From the NCBI GenBank assembly GCA_045596925.1, contig JAZODH010000058.1, forward strand, positions 1 to 64,000: 64,000 bases of DNA. The letters run 5' to 3'. Numbering within the stretch: position 1 is the stretch's first letter; every line of letters starts with the position of its first letter. The DNA comes from SIG710 sp045596925. Its GTDB lineage: Bacteria > Bacillota > Clostridia > Oscillospirales > CAG-272. Of the stretch, positions 43,000 through 51,519 are shown piece after piece. A model generated the notes under the pieces. That model saw only the letters and a program-made list of their open reading frames with translations, searched no databases and had not been told where the DNA came from. A program made the translations under genes and the position numbers.

Positions 43000-43514
43000 T
43001 ATTTGAACTTGAAATTCTCGATTACGGCCTGAAGCTCGGTCTCGTGGAGATCGTAGTTTTCGGGGGTTGAGGTGTAGGTCATAATGTAGAACTTGTCCCC
43101 GTGAACGGCAATTATCTGACGGTATTTCAGAGCCTGACCGGCGATCTCGCCCTCAAAAATATAGGACGCGGCCGCCTTACCGCCCAGTACCATCTCCTTT
43201 GCTTCCTCGATGACCTTAAAATTATCGTAAGTCGCGCCGTAGCTTTCCTTGCACATTTCCCAGTAGGCTGCAATGCTGGTGATGTCAAGCTCGGGGTAGT
43301 AGGATGTAACGCTGACGCTGGATTTGTCCTCCTGAGAATAGTATCCGCCGTCTATGTCGTGAGAGGGATTCCACGTAGCGGGAATGTAAAGCGAGTAAGC
43401 CACGCCCTCGCCCGAAACGTCCTGCATTCCGTCGGGGGTGCCCTTGTCCTTTCCACAGGCAACCATTGTAATGCAAAGTACCGCCAGAATTATTATTGAT
43501 ACGAGTTTTTTCAT
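42999..43514 (-). CDS. Small lipoprotein of unknown function
   Basis: 171 aa. A signal with lipobox TMVAC (Cys20) indicates a membrane-anchored lipoprotein. The mature part has alternating beta strands resembling PsbP/MOG1-like domains (VAYSLYIPATWNPS, KYRQIIAVHGDKFYIMTYTSTPENY), without a catalytic motif. It lies inside the murD-prsA operon, 12 bases after the Alum_res gene. Confidence 0.72.
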   Translation of the reverse strand: MKKLVSIIILAVLCITMVACGKDKGTPDGMQDVSGEGVAYSLYIPATWNPSHDIDGGYYSQEDKSSVSVTSYYPELDITSIAAYWEMCKESYGATYDNFKVIEEAKEMVLGGKAAASYIFEGEIAGQALKYRQIIAVHGDKFYIMTYTSTPENYDLHETELQAVIENFKFK

Positions 43515-43526
43515 TTGTTTTTCCTC

Positions 43527-44789
43527 TTATTTTTTGTTTTTAATATCCAGCATCGCCTGTGCGGCGCTCATGATTCCGATCTTGCCGCTCTCGTAGGTAA
43601 GACCGCCCTGGAAATAAGCGGTGTAAGGAGGGCGGCAAGGACCGTCTGCGCTTATCTCGATGGACGAGCCCTGCGTAAAGGCACCCGCCGCCATAACTAC
43701 GCGGTCTGTGTAACCGGGCATTTCCCAAGGCTCGGGGGAAACGAAAGCGTCAATGGGCGAGCCCGCCTGGATTCCGCGGCAGAACGCCACGAGAAGCTCT
43801 TCCTTGCCCGTAATTACCTGCTGAATGATGTCGCTTCTGACCTCGTTCCACGCAGGCTCCACCTCGTAGCCCAGCTTATCGAACATATAAGCCGCCAGGT
43901 GAGCGGTCTTTATAGCCTGGGCAACCGTGTGAGGCGCATAGAAAAGTCCCTTGTAGAAGCTCTTGTTGATACCGAGGGTGGCGCCCACCTCCGTACCCGT
44001 GCCAACGGTCGTAAGACGGTAGCTTGCAAGCTCGATAGCCCTCTCTTTTCCCGCGAGATACCCGCCGATCTCGGCCATGCCTCCTCCGGGGTTCTTTATA
44101 AGCGAGCCGATTATCATGTCGGCGCCTACCGCGGTAGGCTCCTTTGTCTCCACGAACTCGCCGTAGCAGTTATCTACCACAACGTATGTATCGGGGGATT
44201 TTTTATGTACGAACTCTGCCGCCTCGCCGATCTCGTCTACGGTCAGGGTACGGCGGTTGAGATAGCCCTTGGAGCGCTGTATCCAGACCACCTTGACCCG
44301 CTTTCCGTACGTATCCAGCATCTCGCCGATCTTGTCGTAATCGAACTTGCCGTCCACAAGATCCACCTGCTCATATCCGATACCAAAGTCCGCAAGAGAG
44401 CCGTTTCCGGGCGTGCCTGCGATTCCGATGACCTCCTCCAAGGTGTCATAGGGCTTGCCCGCAATAGAAAGCAGAATGTCGCCCGGACGAAGCAGTCCGA
44501 AAAGACCGATGGAGAGGGCGTGAGTTCCGTTGACTATCTGACAGCGCACGAAAGCACGCTCCGCGCCCATAACGTCCGCCCAGATCTCATCCAAGGTGTC
44601 ACGGCCCTTGTCGTCGTAGCCGTAACCGCTTGTGGGGTTAAAAAGTGCCTCGGAAACACGGTGAGAACGGAACACGTCCATCACCTTTTGTGTGTTCTCA
44701 AAGGATATCTTGTCGATACGCTGAAAATGCTCTTTAAGTTCCTGCTCTGCCTGCGCGGCAAGAGCTACGATTTCATTTGAAAAATCCAT
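43527..44789 (-). CDS. Alum_res family PLP enzyme (methionine gamma-lyase-like)
   Basis: 420 aa. It belongs to the PF06838 group once called aluminium resistance protein, related to cystathionine/methionine gamma-lyases. The PLP lysine is in GSLIKNPGGG (about 232), with VVDNCYGEF (the PLP aspartate) upstream and FNPTSGYGYDDKGRDTL near the N-terminus. It probably works on sulfur amino acids, but no substrate is proven by sequence. It lies between murI and the lipoprotein gene. Confidence 0.88.
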   Translation of the reverse strand: MDFSNEIVALAAQAEQELKEHFQRIDKISFENTQKVMDVFRSHRVSEALFNPTSGYGYDDKGRDTLDEIWADVMGAERAFVRCQIVNGTHALSIGLFGLLRPGDILLSIAGKPYDTLEEVIGIAGTPGNGSLADFGIGYEQVDLVDGKFDYDKIGEMLDTYGKRVKVVWIQRSKGYLNRRTLTVDEIGEAAEFVHKKSPDTYVVVDNCYGEFVETKEPTAVGADMIIGSLIKNPGGGMAEIGGYLAGKERAIELASYRLTTVGTGTEVGATLGINKSFYKGLFYAPHTVAQAIKTAHLAAYMFDKLGYEVEPAWNEVRSDIIQQVITGKEELLVAFCRGIQAGSPIDAFVSPEPWEMPGYTDRVVMAAGAFTQGSSIEISADGPCRPPYTAYFQGGLTYESGKIGIMSAAQAMLDIKNKK

Positions 44790-44803
44790 TTTTCGGTCCT
44801 CCG

Positions 44804-45598
44804 TTATTTTATCTTGATCTCAAGAAATTTTCTGTACATATCCGCAGTCTCGTCCGACTTGCTGGAATGAAATTCTACTTTGCCGCGCTCGGTTCTGTCC
44901 GATAGCAGTCCCGACGCATCAATTCTGCGCCTCGCCTCTCTGGCAGTTCCCTCCGAGCCGTCAAACACGACCGTGCCCGGCAGATTCTTCTCAATGAGGT
45001 GACGCACAAAAGGATAGTGGGTACAGCCAAGCACCACCGAGTCCACACCGTGGTAAGGCGCGAGAAGCTCACTTACGTAATCGGCAAGCTCGGGACTGTC
45101 AAGGTCGCCCTGCTCAATAAGCCTCGCCAGGTCGTGGCAAGGCAGAGGGATTATCTGCGCCCGTCCCGCGTATTCGCCAACAAGACGCTCGAACTTTTCC
45201 TGCTCAAGCGTGGTGGGGGTCGCCATAACGAGCACGGTCGAGCTACCGTCGGTCTTGCCCAAATCCCGCTCGCCGTAAAGCACCGCGGGCTTTATGGCAG
45301 GCTCGATGCCGACGATAGGAACGTGGGGATAGGTCTCCCTCAGACGGCGCACTGCCGCCGCCGTTGCCGTGTTGCAGGCGACCACTAAGGCTTTTGCGCC
45401 CGCGTCAAAAAGTCGCTCGGCTATGTCAAAGGTAAGCGTTCTTACCTGCTCTGCCGACTTTTCGCCGTAAGGAGCGTTTGCGCTGTCCCCAAAAAATATG
45501 AAATTTTCGTTTGGCATCTGCCGCACCAGCTCCAAAAGAACGCTGACGCCGCCGACACCCGAATCTATGACCGCAACAGGTCCGTTTTTGTCTGCCAT
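44804..45598 (-). CDS. murI: Glutamate racemase
   Basis: 264 aa from the ATG at 45598 (AAGGAAAC upstream); the TTG at 45619 lies inside murD. It makes D-glutamate for peptidoglycan. Both catalytic cysteines are present in VVACNTATA (about 75) and LGCTHYPF (about 188), and the N-terminal VIDSGVGGVSV and GDSANAPYGEKS are typical. It follows murD by 10 bases, so D-Glu synthesis and its ligation are coupled. Confidence 0.94.
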   Translation of the reverse strand: MADKNGPVAVIDSGVGGVSVLLELVRQMPNENFIFFGDSANAPYGEKSAEQVRTLTFDIAERLFDAGAKALVVACNTATAAAVRRLRETYPHVPIVGIEPAIKPAVLYGERDLGKTDGSSTVLVMATPTTLEQEKFERLVGEYAGRAQIIPLPCHDLARLIEQGDLDSPELADYVSELLAPYHGVDSVVLGCTHYPFVRHLIEKNLPGTVVFDGSEGTAREARRRIDASGLLSDRTERGKVEFHSSKSDETADMYRKFLEIKIK

Positions 45599-45608
45599 TT
45601 TTGTTTCC

Positions 45609-47036
45609 TTATACTTCAAACGAATTTACGATATTCTTGAAGGTGTTTCCGCGCTCCTCGAAATTTCGGAAGGCATCAAAGCTGGCGCAGGCAGGGGACA
45701 GGAGCACCGTATCGCCGCACTCTGCCATGCTTTTCGCCGTCTCAACAGCCCCCTTGAAATCAGGTTCAAGGGCTACGGAAAGCCCGCTTTTTTCTGCACC
45801 CGATCTGTCAAGTGCATCTTTTATCTTTTGGGCAGTTGCGCCCGTCAGAACCACAGCTCGGGCACGCTCAATAAGAGCCTGAGCCAAAGGCTCAAAGGGA
45901 ATATTTTTGTCGTAGCCGCCGCAAATAACGATAGGCTTTTCGGTCAGAGCCGAAAGTGCCGCCGCCGTTCTGGTGGGGCTTGAATCGATTGAGCTGTTGT
46001 AATATTTAACACCGCCAAGTTCTCGCACGAATTCCAATCGGTGCTCAACACCGCCGAAGGTCCTCGCCACCGCTCTCACGCTCTCACACGAGACGTAAGG
46101 GCGTGTGATGGAGATCGCCGCCATGTAATTTTCCACGTTGTGCCGTCCGGGGAGCTTGATGTCGGAGACCTTTATGATCTCTTCCTCCGTCACCCCGTCC
46201 GAATAATATATAATTCCGTCCCGTTCAAAGATGGCACAGGCGCCGTCTATCCCTTTGACAGTCTCTGCATAGCTTTTCGCCACGGAAGAAAACAGAGTCA
46301 CAGGGATCTCGCTCTCTCTTGCAAGAGAGTATGTAATCTCATTTTCCGCATTAAAGGTCGCGTGAGAAATGGGCGCGTGACGGAAGATGTTGCACTTTGC
46401 CTGTGTGTATTCCTCCATGCCCGTGTGCCAGTTCAGGTGATTTGGCGTAAGATTTGTCACGATCGCTCTGTAAGGCGAACGGGTCATGGTCTGAAGCTGA
46501 AAGCTTGAAAGCTCTACTACCGCAAAATCATTTTCGGTCATCTGATCAGCTTGGTCAAGAAGCGGAGTTCCGATATTTCCACCCACCCAAACCTTTCCTT
46601 TACCGCTTTTTTCAAGCTCTCGCGCAAGAATTTTCGAGGTCAGCGTAGTTGTGGTGGTCTTTCCGTCGCTTCCCGTGATACCGAGCACCGTGGCAGGTGT
46701 TATTTCAAGGAAAAACTCCATTTCCGAGGTGAGAAGCGCGCCGCGGTCGGCGGCTGCCTTTATACATGGCAGATCGGGACGGATCCCGGGCGCGCGGAAG
46801 ATAATATCTCCCTCAATATTTTCAAGATATCCCTCGCCTGTCACCAGTCTGACGCCAAGACCCTTCAGCTCGGCGGCAATATCCCCCAGTTGTTCCTCTG
46901 TTTTCATGTCCCGTGCCGTGACCGTCGCTCCCATTTTGCAAAGCAGACGGATAAGAGGCAGATTTGAAATGCCGATTCCCAGCACGTCACACTTTCCATG
47001 TTCAACTAAGCGGTATATTTCATCCCTGAGCTTCAT
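45609..47036 (-). CDS. murD: UDP-N-acetylmuramoyl-L-alanine--D-glutamate ligase
   Basis: 475 aa from the ATG at 47036, preceded by GGAGGG; an upstream TTG is rejected. It adds D-glutamate to the peptidoglycan precursor. The ATP loop GITGSDGKTTT (about 119-129), NLTPNHLNWH and GVEHRLEFVRELGGVKYYNSS are Mur ligase motifs. It opens the eight-gene operon murD-murI-Alum_res-lipoprotein-desulfurase-pth-mfd-prsA. Confidence 0.94.
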   Translation of the reverse strand: MKLRDEIYRLVEHGKCDVLGIGISNLPLIRLLCKMGATVTARDMKTEEQLGDIAAELKGLGVRLVTGEGYLENIEGDIIFRAPGIRPDLPCIKAAADRGALLTSEMEFFLEITPATVLGITGSDGKTTTTTLTSKILARELEKSGKGKVWVGGNIGTPLLDQADQMTENDFAVVELSSFQLQTMTRSPYRAIVTNLTPNHLNWHTGMEEYTQAKCNIFRHAPISHATFNAENEITYSLARESEIPVTLFSSVAKSYAETVKGIDGACAIFERDGIIYYSDGVTEEEIIKVSDIKLPGRHNVENYMAAISITRPYVSCESVRAVARTFGGVEHRLEFVRELGGVKYYNSSIDSSPTRTAAALSALTEKPIVICGGYDKNIPFEPLAQALIERARAVVLTGATAQKIKDALDRSGAEKSGLSVALEPDFKGAVETAKSMAECGDTVLLSPACASFDAFRNFEERGNTFKNIVNSFEV

Positions 47037-47069
47037 TTGACCCTCCGATCTCAAAATTTGTCACCTTAT

Positions 47070-47098
47070 ATTATATAACAAAACGCGAAAATATTCAA
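47070..47098 (-). promoter_or_regulatory. Sigma-A promoter of the murD operon
   Basis: Minus strand TTGAAT (47098-47093), 17 bases, TATAAT (47075-47070), about 35 bases before the murD ATG. Confidence 0.78.
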
Positions 47099-47142
47099 GG
47101 CTTTGCGCAATTTTTTACCGTTTGAACACATTCTTTTTTAAT

Positions 47143-47157
47143 TTAAGAAAATCTTAA
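47143..47157. promoter_or_regulatory. Inverted repeat upstream of the response regulator
   Basis: TTAAGA-AAA-TCTTAA, perfect arms; TCTTAA recurs at 47175-47180, 23 bases on, about two helical turns. It is placed just before the promoter and could be the site of the OmpR-type regulator encoded downstream. Confidence 0.4.
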
Positions 47158-47189
47158 GGTTTTACCCCCTTTTATCTTAATAAATTTTG

Positions 47190-47198
47190 TGATAGAAT
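47190..47198 (+). promoter_or_regulatory. Extended -10 promoter of the two-component operon
   Basis: TG-A-TAGAAT, 31 bases before the ATG; the -35 region is poor, suggesting activator help. Confidence 0.5.
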
Positions 47199-47228
47199 AT
47201 GAACGAAAGATAAAACAGGAGGTCACAC

Positions 47229-47933
47229 ATGAGCAGGATACTTATTTGCGACGACGAGCGTGACATCGTCTCCGCTCTGAAAATATACCTTGGTGCCGAG
47301 GGCTACGAGTGCCTTGAAGCATACGATGGCGAGCAGGCCTTGAAAATTCTCAAAAGCGAGAATGTTCAGACGGTGCTCCTTGACGTGATGATGCCGAAAA
47401 TGGACGGGTTGACCGCCCTTGATCTCATAAGAAAAGAGAGCAACGTGCCCGTTATCCTGCTGACCGCCAAGAGCGAGGATTCGGACAAGGTGCTGGGACT
47501 GAACGTTGGCGCAGACGACTACGTAACAAAGCCCTTCAACCCCGTTGAGGTGGTGGCGCGGGTTCGGGCGCAGGTGCGCCGATACACGAAATTGGGAAGC
47601 AGTCCGACCCCCGACGGCGACAAGATCCTGTCGGCAGGCGAGATCGAAATGAACTGCAGAACACGTGAGGTACGCGCCTACGGCGATCCCGTTTCCCTCA
47701 CCGCCACCGAATACGATATTCTCCGTCTGCTTCTCTCCCACCCCGGTCAGGTGTTCAAGAGTCGCGAGATCTACCGACTTATCCGCGACGAATCACCCGT
47801 GGGAAGCGAAAATACCATCGCAGTTCACATTCGCCACTTAAGAGAGAAGATAGAAATAAACCCCGCCGAACCCAAGTACTTAAAAGTCCTTTGGGGACAC
47901 GGCTATAAGATCGACGCAAAGGAGCAAAAATAA
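47229..47933 (+). CDS. OmpR-family response regulator
   Basis: 234 aa. Receiver domain with acidic pair DDE (8-10), phospho-acceptor D52 (LLDVMMPKMDG) and K101 (KPF). The C-terminal winged helix (about 135-230) ends with RHLREKIEINPAEPKYLKVLWGHGYKI, a VanR/PhoP-like sequence. AGGAGG lies upstream. Its stop overlaps the ATG of the kinase (TAATG), so they form a pair. Confidence 0.94.
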   Translation: MSRILICDDERDIVSALKIYLGAEGYECLEAYDGEQALKILKSENVQTVLLDVMMPKMDGLTALDLIRKESNVPVILLTAKSEDSDKVLGLNVGADDYVTKPFNPVEVVARVRAQVRRYTKLGSSPTPDGDKILSAGEIEMNCRTREVRAYGDPVSLTATEYDILRLLLSHPGQVFKSREIYRLIRDESPVGSENTIAVHIRHLREKIEINPAEPKYLKVLWGHGYKIDAKEQK

Positions 47934-50257
47934 TGAAAAGCAACTATTTACTTAAATCTGTCGCGTTCGTCCTTGCCGCAGTTATGCTCATCTGCACCGT
48001 GGCATCGGCTGCGGGTCTCGTTGTCTGCCTCGCATTCGGAGCGTACAGCGACGGCAAGGGCGCGCTTACCAGAAACTTAAACGACAACATACTTTCCGAC
48101 TATGCCTACGATGTTGAGGCATACCTTTTCGACGACCCCGAAAAGCTCAAAGAGGTTTTTGAGGGCACGGGAATCCAGGCGAAGATCACAAAACCCGACG
48201 GAAGCCTTCACCTGATAGCAGGCGAGGAGGACGCAAAAGCGGGCGGATATTTCATCACCTTCAAGTGTGTCTACCTTGAGAATTACGAATATGAAGTAAG
48301 CCACGACTCCATGAGATTTTATTTCATCGACGTCGACGGTGAGATAAAGCGTCTGCCGTCAGACAGCGACATTTATTACATCACCCCCGACAAAATGGAA
48401 CACCTCCTTGAGGCAGGAGGTAAGATAGTATCACCAAACCCCGATGTTCCCGTCAGTCCCGAGACCCTGCCCTCCTACCCTCACAGAGACGACACCTATC
48501 CGCCTGTTGACATAGAGAGCGACACCGCGACGGATATTCCCGACACTCAAACCCCCGAGGAAACTCCCGAGCTTTATCCGTACAGTCCCCTGCAGGACAA
48601 TTACGTTATCCTGCGAAACGGCGCATATTCTCCCGTTTATGCTTCAACCAGGCCCGAAACAAAATACTACACAGGCTCATACATTTACAGCCGTGACGGT
48701 GAGTTTGGGCATATCGGAAACGTCTTTGACGACGAGATCGAGGACAAGGCATACACGGTCAAGCTGACCATGACAGAGCACTATCACGCAAAGGGCGAAT
48801 ATGATTATGAGTATCTTCTCCTCGATTTTGTGGGCGACAACATGTATCACTTCGTCTGGCTCACACCGATTTTCTTGATCATTGCTGTTCTCCTGTTGAT
48901 CTACCTTGCGTCTGCCGCAGGACACACAAAGGACGGCCTGCGTGAAAGCTGGATCGAAAAGATCCCCACCGATCTATACCTTGCCATTTGCGCTATCATT
49001 TGCTTGATCCCCCTATATCTTGACGTGGAACGCCTTATCTTTGTCGCCGGCGATATCTACTCCGTGGGAGCTATCATCGGAGTGATGGCGGCAGGCTACG
49101 CGGCGCTTTTCGTGGGCATCGTCATGAGCCTGGCTTTGAGGATAAAGACCAAAAAGATATTCTCTTACACACTTGTTGCCATAGCCATGAAGTATGTTTG
49201 GGTCGGTATTAAATTTTTGTACCGCGCACTTGCTTTCCTGTGCAAAAACATCGGCACGCTGTGGACGAACGTACTCGGCGCCGTTATTTTCTTCTTCTGG
49301 GCGATAGCTCTTGCCATCTCCTGCTCCCACTATTACTTTGACGGCCCCGTAATACTTTTGCTTATATTCGGTCTCTCCTTTTTCCCTGCCATATTCATTT
49401 ATGTAGGCTACCAGCAAAACAAGATAAACCGCGTGTGCAAAAAGATCGGAGACGGACAGGTTGACAGCAAGGTAGACACCAAATACATGACCCCCAATCA
49501 CCGCTCCCAGGCAGAGACAGTCAACCGCATCGGAAGCGGACTTTCCGCAGCACTCACCGAAAGAATAAAAAGCGAACGGCTCAAGACCGAGCTGATAACC
49601 AATGTCTCTCATGATCTGAAAACTCCGCTTACGTCTATTGTAAACTATGCCGATCTGCTCTCCCGCGAGCAGGAGTCGGAAAATCCCGACGGCGAGAAAA
49701 TGAAGGAATATACAAACGTCATTTCCCGCCAGTCCGCGCGGCTGAAAAAGCTCACAGAGGATTTGGTTGAGGCATCAAAGGCATCCACGGGCAACGTGGA
49801 ATCCTGCCCCGAGGTGCTGGACGTTTCCGAGCTGCTCTCCCAGAGCGTTGGAGAGTTTGCGGACAGATTCGAGGCGGCGAGTCTGACCCCGGTTGAGAGC
49901 AAGCCCGGCACACCCGTTCAGATATTTGCCGACGGTCGCCACGTTTGGAGAATTTTTGAGAATCTGCTGGTGAATACCTGCAAATATTCTCTTGCAGGAA
50001 CCCGCGTCTACATCGATCTTGCACAGCGGGACACACATGTCACTGTAACGATAAAGAACATCTCCTCGCAACCGCTGAATATAAGCCCCGAGGAGCTGAC
50101 AGAACGCTTTGTACGCGGAGATTCCTCCCGTCACACCGAGGGAAGCGGACTTGGACTTTCCATCGCGAAAAGCCTTGCCGAGCTTCAAGGCGGATCTCTT
50201 GACATCGACATCGACGGCGACTGCTTCAAGGCCACCGTAACCTTTAAAAAGGTATAA
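47933..50257 (+). CDS. Multi-pass membrane sensor histidine kinase
   Basis: 774 aa. An N-terminal membrane helix (about 9-32) is followed by an outer region of about 270 residues with a Pro/Thr/Glu-rich stretch near 185-220. Then come five to six membrane helices (about 300-500), a HAMP-like linker, the HisKA box with H560 (NVSHDLKTPLTS) and the ATPase domain (N-box FENLLVNTCKYS, G-box GSGLGLSIAKSL). The extra membrane helices between sensor and kinase are unusual for a VanS-like protein. The signal is unknown; a cell-envelope cue is plausible. Confidence 0.9.
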   Translation: MKSNYLLKSVAFVLAAVMLICTVASAAGLVVCLAFGAYSDGKGALTRNLNDNILSDYAYDVEAYLFDDPEKLKEVFEGTGIQAKITKPDGSLHLIAGEEDAKAGGYFITFKCVYLENYEYEVSHDSMRFYFIDVDGEIKRLPSDSDIYYITPDKMEHLLEAGGKIVSPNPDVPVSPETLPSYPHRDDTYPPVDIESDTATDIPDTQTPEETPELYPYSPLQDNYVILRNGAYSPVYASTRPETKYYTGSYIYSRDGEFGHIGNVFDDEIEDKAYTVKLTMTEHYHAKGEYDYEYLLLDFVGDNMYHFVWLTPIFLIIAVLLLIYLASAAGHTKDGLRESWIEKIPTDLYLAICAIICLIPLYLDVERLIFVAGDIYSVGAIIGVMAAGYAALFVGIVMSLALRIKTKKIFSYTLVAIAMKYVWVGIKFLYRALAFLCKNIGTLWTNVLGAVIFFFWAIALAISCSHYYFDGPVILLLIFGLSFFPAIFIYVGYQQNKINRVCKKIGDGQVDSKVDTKYMTPNHRSQAETVNRIGSGLSAALTERIKSERLKTELITNVSHDLKTPLTSIVNYADLLSREQESENPDGEKMKEYTNVISRQSARLKKLTEDLVEASKASTGNVESCPEVLDVSELLSQSVGEFADRFEAASLTPVESKPGTPVQIFADGRHVWRIFENLLVNTCKYSLAGTRVYIDLAQRDTHVTVTIKNISSQPLNISPEELTERFVRGDSSRHTEGSGLGLSIAKSLAELQGGSLDIDIDGDCFKATVTFKKV

Positions 50258-50286
50258 AAAAATCCCCCCGTCAGGGGGATTTTTTA
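50257..50286. terminator. Bidirectional terminator between kinase and radC
   Basis: Stem AAAAAATCCCCC / GGGGGATTTTTT (50257-50268 with 50274-50285), 5-base loop; A and T tracts on both sides. Confidence 0.9.
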
Positions 50287-50288
50287 TT

Positions 50289-50969
50289 TTAACACTCTCC
50301 TCGATGCCCGTCGATCATATACCAATCATCGTCCGCAACCACAAAATGCCCGTCAAAGCCTATGCCCATAAGCCTGAACGCCGTACGAAGCTCATCTGTG
50401 ATGCGCATATCGCTGTCAGTTGGGCAAGCGATACCGTCGGGGTGATTGTGGGATATCACCACCGAGCAAGCCTTGTGCTTGTATGCATATTCGACAGCCG
50501 TACGAATAAGCACCTGTGTCGCGTTGACCGTTCCCTCGCCCAACTTTTTGAAGCCGATCATGCGGTGCCTACCGTTAAAGAGCATTATATGGCACTCCTC
50601 GTGCTTCTTGTCCTGATACTTTTTGAGCAAAAGCCTTCCGATCTTCTCCTCGCTGTCGTACAGTGTGCGGTCGGTTTTACCCATCTTTTCGGGGCGGCTT
50701 CTCAGCTCGTGCATCAGCTTTATCATAACGGCAGTCTTAGGCCCTACGCCCTCGACCATCGTCAGCTCCTCCATGTCTGCCGCCAGGATCTCCTCAAAGC
50801 TGCCAAAACGCCCCAGCAGAATGTGCGCCGTTCTGTTGGTATCCCGACGGGGAATCGAATACGTCAGCAGAAGCTCCAGAAGCTCGTGAGTCTCAAAATG
50901 CTCACCGTCCTCGATAAAACGCTTCCTCAACCTCTCTCTGTGTCCCTTGTGAATGTTGTCGTTAGCCAT
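50289..50969 (-). CDS. radC: RadC-family JAB-domain protein
   Basis: 226 aa from the ATG at 50969 (GCGGAG upstream); the frame is open farther but carries promoter sequence. A helix-hairpin-helix region (TMVEGVGPKTAVMIKL, about 70-85) precedes the metal-binding JAB motif SHNHPDG with the later Asp (PTDSD). RadC proteins are conserved, but their function in DNA repair is not settled. Single gene with own promoter and terminator. Confidence 0.92.
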   Translation of the reverse strand: MANDNIHKGHRERLRKRFIEDGEHFETHELLELLLTYSIPRRDTNRTAHILLGRFGSFEEILAADMEELTMVEGVGPKTAVMIKLMHELRSRPEKMGKTDRTLYDSEEKIGRLLLKKYQDKKHEECHIMLFNGRHRMIGFKKLGEGTVNATQVLIRTAVEYAYKHKACSVVISHNHPDGIACPTDSDMRITDELRTAFRLMGIGFDGHFVVADDDWYMIDGHRGEC

Positions 50970-51003
50970 GTTTTTTCTCCGCAAATAAAATTCTTCTACC
51001 CAA

Positions 51004-51032
51004 ATTATAACAAAGTCCGACAATTTTTGCAA
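51004..51032 (-). promoter_or_regulatory. Sigma-A promoter of radC
   Basis: Minus strand TTGCAA (51032-51027), 17 bases, TATAAT (51009-51004), ending 35 bases before the ATG. Confidence 0.8.
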
Positions 51033-51164
51033 TAGCATATACTACAAATAAAACTCGACCCCCGTTATTTGGTAAAAATCACCATCTCACCACGCTCACC
51101 CCCCTGCTCTTATGTAATTTATGTTAAAATTTGAAAAAAACTCTTTTTTATAGTAGATTTTATC

Positions 51165-51193
51165 TTGACAAGACCACTTCACCGTGATATAAT
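51165..51193 (+). promoter_or_regulatory. Sigma-A promoter of the histidine operon
   Basis: TTGACA (51165-51170), 17 bases, TATAAT (51188-51193) with a TG before it. The leader before the first ATG is only about 35 bases, too short for a T-box or a His attenuator. Confidence 0.9.
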
Positions 51194-51234
51194 GATGAAG
51201 TATTTTCAAAAGAAAACCGAAAGGACGGATACAC

Positions 51235-51519
51235 ATGGAAAGAATTCATTCAGAATTGACAGATAAACTGTTTGAGACGATACTTCGCCTCAAGACCGTC
51301 GACGAATGTTACGATTTCTTTGAGGACATCTGCACCATAAAGGAGCTGCGCGACCTGGCGCTTCGTCTGCGCGTGGCTGAAATGCTCTGCGAAGGAAAGA
51401 GCTACCAAGAAGTTACGCGTGAAACGGGCGCAAGCCCCGCAACCATCTGCCGAGTCAACAAGTGCCTCACCTACGGCAAAGGCTACAAGGCGGTCTTGAA
51501 GGAAGGAAATAAAAAATGA
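51235..51519 (+). CDS. TrpR-like YerC/YecD family regulator, first gene of his operon
   Basis: 94 aa, entirely helical. The helix-turn-helix SYQEVTRETGASPATICRVNKCL (about 56-78) matches the TrpR/YerC-YecD family, small dimeric repressors. It is the first gene after the promoter and overlaps hisZG by 4 bases (ATGA), so it is likely an autoregulating repressor of histidine synthesis. The effector (histidine or another metabolite) is inference. A second family member lies at the far end of the operon on the other strand. Confidence 0.88.
   Translation: MERIHSELTDKLFETILRLKTVDECYDFFEDICTIKELRDLALRLRVAEMLCEGKSYQEVTRETGASPATICRVNKCLTYGKGYKAVLKEGNKK

Noticed and set aside
51194..51234. T-box or histidine attenuator before the his operon
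   Set aside because: The leader is about 35 bases and has no terminator stem or run of His codons.
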